From assembly GCA_963817025.1 (NCBI GenBank), contig CAWFML010000004.1:1550001-1614000 (forward strand): 64,000 nt of DNA. The letters are read 5' to 3'. A program made the translations under genes and the position numbers. Positions 8,477 through 15,339 of this stretch are shown in pieces. Source of the DNA: JACMLC01 sp963817025 (GTDB taxonomy: Bacteria > Acidobacteriota > Blastocatellia > Pyrinomonadales > Pyrinomonadaceae). The notes under the pieces are model-generated. The model did not search any database. It had not been told where the DNA came from and saw only the letters and a program-made list of their open reading frames with translations. The number at the start of each line of letters is the position of its first letter. Positions within the stretch are counted from its first letter, which is position 1.

Positions 8477-8485
8477 CTTCCTTTA
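8443..8485 (+). terminator. terminator of the orphan unit
   Basis: A 15-bp perfect GC-rich stem (8443-8457 with 8462-8476) closes a 4-base loop and is followed by a pyrimidine-rich tail. It may also work in reverse for fabG, whose stop is at 8510. Confidence 0.8.
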
Positions 8486-8509
8486 AATCACTTTCCAACG
8501 ACCCTTGCT

Positions 8510-9271
8510 TTACATCGCCAGTCCGCCGTCGGCCTGTATCACCTGCCCTGTGATATAACGCGCGTCGTCCGAGAGCAGAAAGCAGGCGATGCGCGCCACT
8601 TCGTCTGCTTCTGCGAAACGCCCTAGCGGTATCTGCTCAAGAATCTTGGCCTGATAACTTTCATCCAGCGTGCCTGCCATGTCCGTCGAGACCATTCCGA
8701 GCGCGAGCGCGTTAACGGTCACTTTGCGGCTGGCGACCTCTTTGGCGAGAGATTTGGTGAGGCCAATCATTCCGGCCTTCGAGGCGGAGTAGTTTGATTG
8801 ACCGGCCATCCCGACCACGCCGCTGATCGAAGTGATATTTAAAATCGAGCCGCCCGCTTCCTGTCTGAGCATGTGGCGCAAGGCAGCTTTTGAGAAGTTC
8901 CACGCGCCCTTGAGATTCGTATCAATCACAGCATCCCAATCATCTTCCTTCATACGCAGAATCAGAGTGTCGCGCACGATGCCCGCATTGTTGACCAGAA
9001 AATCTATGCGACCGAAGGCGTCTTTAACTTGCTTGACCATCTCCGCCGCAGCATCCGTTCGGGCCACATCGCACTGCATTGCCAGCGCGCTGACGCCGAG
9101 AGCTTCTATCCCGGCTTTCAGACTATCTGCGGCCTCAACGCTCTGCGCGTAATTAAAGGCGACGTGCGCTCCGCTCCGTGCGGCTTCGAGCGCGATGGCG
9201 CGACCGATGCCGCGCGTCGCGCCCGTGACGATGGCGGCTCGCCCTGCGAAAGGTTTATGTTCATCACTCAA
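8510..9271 (-). CDS. fabG: 3-oxoacyl-ACP reductase / SDR family oxidoreductase
   Basis: This 253-residue short-chain dehydrogenase has the NAD(P)-binding TGATRGIG motif at 16-23, NNAG at 94-97 and the catalytic residues Ser148, Tyr161 and Lys165 (YSASK). The C-terminus GQVIQADGGLAM is typical of FabG, which reduces 3-oxoacyl-ACP with NADPH in fatty acid synthesis. Assignment to FabG rather than another SDR (such as PhaB) rests on overall similarity. The start is a TTG behind a GGAGGA site; no in-frame ATG fits. It follows galU by 75 bases on the same strand and may share its transcript. Confidence 0.85.
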   Translation of the reverse strand: MSDEHKPFAGRAAIVTGATRGIGRAIALEAARSGAHVAFNYAQSVEAADSLKAGIEALGVSALAMQCDVARTDAAAEMVKQVKDAFGRIDFLVNNAGIVRDTLILRMKEDDWDAVIDTNLKGAWNFSKAALRHMLRQEAGGSILNITSISGVVGMAGQSNYSASKAGMIGLTKSLAKEVASRKVTVNALALGMVSTDMAGTLDESYQAKILEQIPLGRFAEADEVARIACFLLSDDARYITGQVIQADGGLAM

Positions 9272-9346
9272 GATTATTCAATCCTCCGTTCAAAAAAGCA
9301 GTTGTGTCTCAACTTAAAAAGCCGCCTCACAGTTCACGCTTGACCC

Positions 9347-10216
9347 CTACAATTTTAATGAATTCAAGTACTCGACAAACTCCGGTGCGAGGTCAGGGCG
9401 CTTGAGCGCAAACTCGACTGTGGCGATGAGAAAGCCCAGCTTGTCGCCTGCATCGTGTCGTCTTCCTTCAAGTTGCACGGCATAGAAGGGACGCTTTTTG
9501 AGCAGGGAGCGCATGGCGTCCGTGATTTGAATCTCGCCGCCCGCGCCGGGCCGCGTGCGCTCTATCTCTTCAAAGATGTCAGGCGTCAGGATGTAACGAC
9601 CGATGATTGCGAGATCGGAAGGAGCTTCAGCAAAGGGCGGCTTTTCGACCATATCAGTTATCTTAAAGACGCCTGCGCTCACTTCTTCCGCATCAATCAC
9701 GCCGAAGCGCGAGATGGCTTCGCCCTTGACCTGCATCGTGCCGAGGACGGGCGCGTCGTACCGCTCATAAACTTCCAGCATCTGCTGAAGCGCAGGCTTT
9801 TCCGAATCCACTATATCGTCGCTGAGCATGACGGCGAACGGCTCATCGGCGACGAAATCGCGTGCCTGCAAGATTGCGTGGCCGAGGCCCAGAGCCTCGC
9901 GCTGGCGCACATAGCAGATGCGCGCCATCTCTGAGATAGCACGCAACTCTGTGCGCAACTCTTCTTTGCCGCGCTCGCGCAGCAAGTGTTCAAGCTCGAA
10001 TGAAATATCAAAATGATCCTCGATGGCGCTCTTGTCGCGGCCAGTGACGATGATGATGGATTCCATTCCGGACGCGACCGCTTCTTCGACGACATATTGA
10101 ATGAGCGGCTTATCAACGAGCGGCAACATCTCTTTCGGCGACGCTTTGGTCGCGGGCAAAAACCTTGTCCCCAGACCTGCTGCCGGGAAAACCGCTTTGC
10201 GGACTTTTTTCGGCAT
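9347..10216 (-). CDS. galU: UTP-glucose-1-phosphate uridylyltransferase
   Basis: The 289-residue protein begins with the nucleotidyltransferase signature PAAGLGTRFLPATKASPKEMLP region (residues 11-32). It also has ADEPFAVMLSDD and KPPFAEAPS segments typical of bacterial GalU. It makes UDP-glucose from UTP and glucose-1-phosphate for cell-envelope polysaccharides. Its length matches the family. It is divergent from serS with 167 bases between them. Confidence 0.93.
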   Translation of the reverse strand: MPKKVRKAVFPAAGLGTRFLPATKASPKEMLPLVDKPLIQYVVEEAVASGMESIIIVTGRDKSAIEDHFDISFELEHLLRERGKEELRTELRAISEMARICYVRQREALGLGHAILQARDFVADEPFAVMLSDDIVDSEKPALQQMLEVYERYDAPVLGTMQVKGEAISRFGVIDAEEVSAGVFKITDMVEKPPFAEAPSDLAIIGRYILTPDIFEEIERTRPGAGGEIQITDAMRSLLKKRPFYAVQLEGRRHDAGDKLGFLIATVEFALKRPDLAPEFVEYLNSLKL

Positions 10217-10383
10217 AACCTTGAATCATCCCCTGAACGATAAAGATTTGCATGCGAGCATGTCATCAAGCCTGATTGCTTCAGTTGCTTGACACGCGCG
10301 CACGGCGTCCGTTAGCTTGACGCTTTTCGTCTTTGTCTTGCTGAAAGGCGTAACTCATACCATAGATTGAAGGACTCCATCAA

Positions 10384-11673
10384 ATGCTTGACCTCAACTT
10401 CGTTCGTGAAAATTTTGAGCGGGTTCGCGCTGCGCTCGAAGCCAGACGTTTTCCGACAGATGCGCTTGACGACTTTGCACAGGCCGACGCGGAGAGGCGT
10501 CGTGTGATAGCCGAATCCGATAAACTCAATGCCGAGCGTAATGCTGCGAGCCGCGAGATCGGCGCGTTGATGAAGGATGGCCGCAAAGATGAAGCGGAGT
10601 CGCGGCGCAGCGAGGTGGGCCAGTTGAAGGAGCGCATCGCAGAGCTTGATAAAGAGCGCGACGGCGCAGAGGCGCGCATGCATCAGATTCTTTCGACCAT
10701 TCCGAACGTGCCGCATGAAAGTGTGCCTATTGGAAATGAAGCCGACAATCGTGAAGAGCGACGTTGGGGACAGCCGCCCGCTTTCGATTTCGAGCCGAAG
10801 GATCACGTTGACCTCGGAAACTCGCTCGGCATCCTAGACCTTGAGCGCGCGGCGAAGATTGCGAGCGCGCGGTTTGCCATCATGAACGGCGCGGGCGCGC
10901 GTCTGAGCCGCGCGCTCGTCAACTTCATGCTCGACGTGCACACGCGCGAGCACGGCTACAGGGAAACGCTGCCGCCTTTTATCGTCAACGCGGCGGCTCT
11001 CTTCGGCACGACTCAGCTTCCAAAATTCGAGGGCGACCTTTTCAAGTTGCAGGACGAGCGCAACCTGTATCTCATCCCGACGGCTGAAGTGCCTGTGACC
11101 AACTATCACCGCGAAGAGATTCTGGACCAGACGCAACTGCCCATGCACATGGCCGCATACACGCCCTGTTTTCGCTCCGAGGCCGGAAGCTACGGGCGCG
11201 ACACGCGCGGCGTGTTTCGCCAGCATCAATTTGAAAAAGTGGAGCTGGTCAAGCTCGCGCTGCCGGAAAATTCTTACGCCGAACTGGAATCACTGACGCG
11301 CAATGCGGAAACGATTTTACAGAAGCTCGGACTGCATTATCGCGTCATGATGCTGGCGACGGGCGATGTCGGCTTCGGCGCGGCCAAGACCTATGACCTG
11401 GAAGTGTGGCTGCCTTCGCAAGATAATTTTCGTGAAATATCTTCGTGCTCGAACTACGAAGATTTTCAAGCGCGGCGGGCGCAGATACGTTTTCGCCGCG
11501 CGAGCGGAGGCAAGCCCGAATACGTGCACACGCTCAACGGCTCCGGCCTTGCCATCGGGCGGACATGGATTGCCGTGCTGGAAAATTACCAGCAGGCGGA
11601 CGGCTCTGTCATCATCCCCGAAGTCCTCAGGCCGTACATGAACGGGATGGAAAAGATCGAGGCCGCTAGCTAA
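10384..11673 (+). CDS. serS: seryl-tRNA synthetase
   Basis: The 429-residue class II synthetase has an N-terminal coiled-coil tRNA-binding arm (about residues 30-100, rich in Glu, Arg and Lys). Motif 2 is seen as FRSEAGSYGRDTRG and motif 3 as NGSGLAIGRTWIAVLENYQ. It charges tRNA-Ser in the cytoplasm. The closing segment VIIPEVLRPYMNG is standard. A tRNA-Ser gene lies in the same window at 60891-60973 but is not linked to it. Confidence 0.96.
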   Translation: MLDLNFVRENFERVRAALEARRFPTDALDDFAQADAERRRVIAESDKLNAERNAASREIGALMKDGRKDEAESRRSEVGQLKERIAELDKERDGAEARMHQILSTIPNVPHESVPIGNEADNREERRWGQPPAFDFEPKDHVDLGNSLGILDLERAAKIASARFAIMNGAGARLSRALVNFMLDVHTREHGYRETLPPFIVNAAALFGTTQLPKFEGDLFKLQDERNLYLIPTAEVPVTNYHREEILDQTQLPMHMAAYTPCFRSEAGSYGRDTRGVFRQHQFEKVELVKLALPENSYAELESLTRNAETILQKLGLHYRVMMLATGDVGFGAAKTYDLEVWLPSQDNFREISSCSNYEDFQARRAQIRFRRASGGKPEYVHTLNGSGLAIGRTWIAVLENYQQADGSVIIPEVLRPYMNGMEKIEAAS

Positions 11674-11683
11674 AGTTATAAAG

Positions 11684-12166
11684 ATGGCAAACCCGGAAAT
11701 CTCTATCCTGCTGGCGATGATTGACCAGGCATTCGATCATAGATCGTGGCACGGGACAAACCTCAAAGGCTCTCTTAAAGGCATGAAAGCGGAAGAAGCC
11801 GCATGGCGTCCTGCTCCCGACCGGCACAATATCTGGGAAACTGTAGTCCACGCGGCTTACTGGAAATATATCGTCCGCAGGCGACTTCTCGCAGAAGCCA
11901 AAGGCACTTTCCCGCTCAAAGGGTCGAACTGGTTCAAGCGTCCTGCGCCTGAAACTTTTACAGAGGCTGCATGGAAAGCCGATGTCGCGCTGCTCGTCCA
12001 GATGCATAAGACTTTGCGCCAAGCGGTCGAGCGATTCACGCCTGAAGAGATTCATCACACTCCGGGTGATAGCAAAGTCAGCAACTTCGATTTGATCGCC
12101 GGCATCGCCTCGCACGACCTCTATCATGCAGGTCAAATACAACTACTCAAACGCCTCCAACCATAA
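11684..12166 (+). CDS. DinB-like four-helix protein
   Basis: This 160-residue protein matches the DinB/YfiT superfamily pattern. It has an early helix, a His in the VVHAAYWKYIVRR segment and a C-terminal HDLYHAGQIQLLKRL helix whose histidines usually bind a divalent metal. Some members are thiol transferases or stress proteins; the function here is unknown. It starts 10 bases after serS, so it is probably co-transcribed. A tandem-word inverted repeat begins four bases after its stop. Confidence 0.75.
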   Translation: MANPEISILLAMIDQAFDHRSWHGTNLKGSLKGMKAEEAAWRPAPDRHNIWETVVHAAYWKYIVRRRLLAEAKGTFPLKGSNWFKRPAPETFTEAAWKADVALLVQMHKTLRQAVERFTPEEIHHTPGDSKVSNFDLIAGIASHDLYHAGQIQLLKRLQP

Positions 12167-12170
12167 AGAT

Positions 12171-12253
12171 AGTGACGAGTGACAAGTAACAAGTGACGGG
12201 ATAAAAACTTCTTGCTCGTCACTTGTTACTTGTCACTCGTCACTTGTCACTAT
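12171..12253. repeat. intergenic inverted repeat, AGTGACAAGTAAC word family
   Basis: The left arm (12171-12198) and right arm (12217-12253) are reverse complements made of GTGACGAGTGACAAGTAACAA-type words. It sits between convergent genes. The stop codon of the thioesterase gene (12240-12242) is one of the TGA triplets of the repeat, and the DinB-like stop is four bases from the left arm. Confidence 0.85.
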
Positions 12254-12674
12254 TGTCAGTGTACGGTGCGAGGCGTTGCCTGAGTTCTTCCGGCAGCGGG
12301 ACAGTTTCAAACGTGTCGCGGCGCACGGCGACGAGGACAAAGTGAGCCTCTGCGATAAGCTCTTCTTCGCCTTTGCGGCGCACTTCGAAATTGAGCCGCA
12401 GTGATTTTGTCCCGATGTGCCCGATATAGGCGCAGACTTCCAGCATGTCATCCAGTTTGGCAGCGCGCCGGAAATCGCATTCGAGATGCGCGCGTGGCAG
12501 CCACACATCCAGTTCTTCAAACATCACACTATATGGCAAGCCGACGGCGCGGAATAATTCCGTCTCGGCAAACTCGAAAAAGCGTATGTATGCGCCGTAA
12601 AAAATAATGCGCGCGGCATCCACATCGCCCCAGCGCACGCGCTCTTCGATACAATATTTTTGAAATTGATTCAT
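12240..12674 (-). CDS. acyl-CoA thioesterase, hotdog (4HBT/YbgC-like) fold
   Basis: The 144-residue protein has the 4HBT signature RWGDVDAARIIFYGAYIRFFE (in two parts, residues 14-34), with the Asp-containing turn that places the catalytic acid. Related enzymes hydrolyse acyl-CoA thioesters; substrate length cannot be predicted. Its ATG overlaps the upstream hydrolase stop (ATGA at 12671-12674), so the two are translationally coupled. Its last residues and its stop come from the adjacent inverted repeat. Confidence 0.85.
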   Translation of the reverse strand: MNQFQKYCIEERVRWGDVDAARIIFYGAYIRFFEFAETELFRAVGLPYSVMFEELDVWLPRAHLECDFRRAAKLDDMLEVCAYIGHIGTKSLRLNFEVRRKGEEELIAEAHFVLVAVRRDTFETVPLPEELRQRLAPYTDNSDK

Positions 12675-13486
12675 CGGTTCACCTGCTCATTGGCTCGATT
12701 CAAGCCGTCAAAAAATTCTTTGAGCGCGTAGTTAAATTCCGCAGGGCGTTCGAGGTTAGAGACGTGACCCGCGCCTTCCAAAACTTCGAGCCGCGAGTTG
12801 CCAATCTCGCGCTGCATCGCTTTTGAAACTTCGGGCGGCGTAATCGCATCCTGACTGCCCACGACGATGAGCGTGGGCACGTTAATCTGCCGCAGCAACT
12901 CTGTATAGTCCTGGCGTGCGGCCATTCCGCGCAGTGCGGCGGCGACCCCGCGCGCGTTTGTGCCGGTCATCATCTCGCGCACGCGCGCGACCGTTTCAGG
13001 TTGCTCGACGAATGTTTGAGGCGCAAGGACTTTGGGCAAGAGTGTCTCCGCGATGTCAGACATGCCTTCGCGCAAAGCTTTTAAAGCCTGCTGCTCGCGG
13101 TTCTCGCGCGCTTCATCGGTATCGCTTTGCGGGCGCGTGTCTGCCAGCAGGAGCGCGCGCACGCGTTCGGGAAATTGTTGATAGAACGAGAGCGTCACAT
13201 AGCCGCCCATCGAAAGGCCGCCCACACTCGCGCGCTCGATTTCCAGTTTATCCAGCAGAGCGGCCACATCCACGGCCATCTCGTCCATCGTCGCATTCTC
13301 TGTTACATCCGTCTCGCCGTGGCCGCGCAAATCCGGCGTGATGACGCGATGACTGTCGCTCAGGACGGCTGCCTGTTCGCGCCACATCGAGCGATTAAAA
13401 GGAAAGCCATGCAGCAACACGACGGGCTGGCCTGTCCCGACATCGTCGTATGCCATCTCGATTCCGTTGACCCGCGTGCGACTCAT
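12671..13486 (-). CDS. alpha/beta-fold hydrolase
   Basis: The 271-residue enzyme has the oxyanion segment HGFPFNRSMW near residue 26, the nucleophile elbow GLSMGG (Ser92) and the catalytic His in GAGHVSNLE (about 241). An Asp in VVGSQDAITPP completes the triad. It resembles 3-oxoadipate enol-lactonase and other small esterases, but the substrate is open. A GGAAGGAAA ribosome site precedes the ATG. It is the first gene of a two-gene operon with the thioesterase. Confidence 0.87.
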   Translation of the reverse strand: MSRTRVNGIEMAYDDVGTGQPVVLLHGFPFNRSMWREQAAVLSDSHRVITPDLRGHGETDVTENATMDEMAVDVAALLDKLEIERASVGGLSMGGYVTLSFYQQFPERVRALLLADTRPQSDTDEARENREQQALKALREGMSDIAETLLPKVLAPQTFVEQPETVARVREMMTGTNARGVAAALRGMAARQDYTELLRQINVPTLIVVGSQDAITPPEVSKAMQREIGNSRLEVLEGAGHVSNLERPAEFNYALKEFFDGLNRANEQVNR

Positions 13487-13767
13487 GATTGTTTCCTTCC
13501 TCTGTGGCTCGCGCTATCCTCTCAAATGAAAATCGCTCTCGCAAGGACAAAGAGAATTGGCTTGTGCCGAAATTAAGCCGGTACCAGAGGGTTTCGGCTG
13601 GCCGCATGGCGGACGAAAGAGATACGGGGAAAAGACAAATTCAGTAATAATTATTATTAAGGTATTGCAATTTCAGCTGGGATGAGTATGATGGAATTCA
13701 ATTCCACCCCTGAACAAGCAAGCTTTAACTGAACCGGCTCTTTCAAGACCAGAGAGGAAGAAGCAAC

Positions 13768-15171
13768 ATGAACGCCACTACTGCACGAATCAAGCTTCTC
13801 GTCATACTCGTGTTCGCCGCAACGGTCGCAGCCGCGCTCGTCGTCGGCCCGCACGCGAACGCGCAGAAACCAAAGGAACAGCAACAATCTTCTTTCACGC
13901 CCGTAGTCGAAGAACCTTTTGAGGTAGTGTTAGCGCGTGACAAGGCTGCGAAGGCGCGCGTGATGGCAGCGGCCAGAAAGATACTCGAAGAGCGTTACAA
14001 TCTTGCGCGCCGTGTGGACCAGAACGTCAAGATGACGCGCGGCAAGCCGATTCCTGTCGGGCCGACCGCCAGACTTCAGAAGGGCGCGACGTGGGAGCAG
14101 CTCGGCGGCATGTCGCCCGAAGAGATACGCGAGAAAGACTTGTTCCCGTACCTGCCTCTGCCGCACGTCAATCATCCGGTCGGCGGGATGGTCTTTCCGC
14201 AGGTGCATGTCAAAGCGCAACCGCGTCTCGAACGCTTTGACATGGACTTTGACATTCCCGACCACTTCCTGCCGGAATTTCCCCCGGCCATTTTTCTGAC
14301 GACGCGCTTAGACCTCGGCGACGTTTCAAAGGGCCAGCTCGTCACCGTCAATAATTTTTACGACCTCTTTAACGGCATTCTCAACCCGAAACAACTGGAC
14401 GGCTTGCGCCTGCTGGTGACGCAATTTCCGCAACAGCAGTTTAATGCGACCGCAGACCGCAAGACGGAGCGCGCGGACGGGATGCAGGGCGTGACCTGTT
14501 TTGATTGCCACGTCAACGGTCACACGCTCGGCGCGGCACACCTTGTCGGCGACATACGCCCGCAGGAAAATCGTCGCCGCATCGAGACGCCCTCCCTGCG
14601 CGGCGTCAATATACAGCGGCTCTTCGGCTCGCAACGCGCGCTCAAGACGGTCGAAGATTTCACGGAGTTTGAACAACGCGCGGCCTATTTTGACGGCGAC
14701 CCCGTGCTCGCCATCAAAAAGGGACTCAACATTCTGGATCGCGGCCATCAGGTGCACAACATGGCGGAGTTTCAGGAACTGCTGGATTTCCCGCCCGCGC
14801 CGAAGCTGAATGTCTACGGGCGTCTTGATAGAAAGAAAGCGACCGAAGCGGAAGCGCGCGGCGAGGATTTATTCTTCGGCAAGGCGAACTGCGCCGCGTG
14901 CCACACGCCGCCCTTCTACACGGACAACACGATGCACGACTTGATGGTCGAACGCTTCTACAAACCGCGCATGGAAGGCGGGATGATGATTACCAAGCAA
15001 GGGCCAATCAAGACTTTCCCGTTGCGCGGCATCAAAGAGTCGCCGCCGTACCTGCATGACGGTCGGCTGCTGACGCTGGAAGATACTGTGGAGTTTTTCA
15101 ATCTGGTGCTTGAGCTTAATCTGAGCGCGCAGGAGAAAAACGATCTGGTCGCTTTCCTGCGTGTGCTCTAA
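13768..15171 (+). CDS. di-heme cytochrome c peroxidase-like protein, secreted
   Basis: The 467-residue protein has an N-terminal hydrophobic signal (about residues 8-32). Two c-type heme motifs are visible, CFDCH (Cys244) and CAACH (Cys375). The C-terminal PYLHDGRLLTLEDTVEFFN is typical of the bacterial cytochrome c peroxidase/MauG superfamily, which acts in the periplasm on peroxide or as a di-heme oxidase. The N-terminal 200 residues are longer than in classic CcpA. A GAGGAAG ribosome site precedes the ATG. Whether it is a peroxidase or another oxidase is not clear. Confidence 0.82.
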   Translation: MNATTARIKLLVILVFAATVAAALVVGPHANAQKPKEQQQSSFTPVVEEPFEVVLARDKAAKARVMAAARKILEERYNLARRVDQNVKMTRGKPIPVGPTARLQKGATWEQLGGMSPEEIREKDLFPYLPLPHVNHPVGGMVFPQVHVKAQPRLERFDMDFDIPDHFLPEFPPAIFLTTRLDLGDVSKGQLVTVNNFYDLFNGILNPKQLDGLRLLVTQFPQQQFNATADRKTERADGMQGVTCFDCHVNGHTLGAAHLVGDIRPQENRRRIETPSLRGVNIQRLFGSQRALKTVEDFTEFEQRAAYFDGDPVLAIKKGLNILDRGHQVHNMAEFQELLDFPPAPKLNVYGRLDRKKATEAEARGEDLFFGKANCAACHTPPFYTDNTMHDLMVERFYKPRMEGGMMITKQGPIKTFPLRGIKESPPYLHDGRLLTLEDTVEFFNLVLELNLSAQEKNDLVAFLRVL

Positions 15172-15187
15172 AGCGAAAGTATAATTA

Positions 15188-15330
15188 GCCACAGAGGACA
15201 CAGAGCACACAGAGGTTTAAGTGATTTCAAATTTGAGATTCTTATAGCTATTAGCGATTGAGTGAGACCTGATGCGCCCTCCGCTATAATTTGAAATTTC
15301 TCTCTGTGTGCTCCGTGCCCTCTGTGGCTA
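15188..15330. repeat. intergenic inverted repeat, ACACAGAGG word family
   Basis: The left arm (15188-15215) reads GCCACAGAGGACACAGAGC and onward. The right arm (15301-15329) is its near-perfect reverse complement, with about 85 bases between. It lies at a convergent gene junction, 16 bases after one stop and 10 before the other. Confidence 0.85.
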
Positions 15331-15339
15331 AACTTCTTG

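Noticed and set aside
10217..10383. T-box or other riboswitch upstream of serS
   Set aside because: The leader is short, with no T-box sequence or terminator. A TTGACA at 10289 has no good -10 partner.
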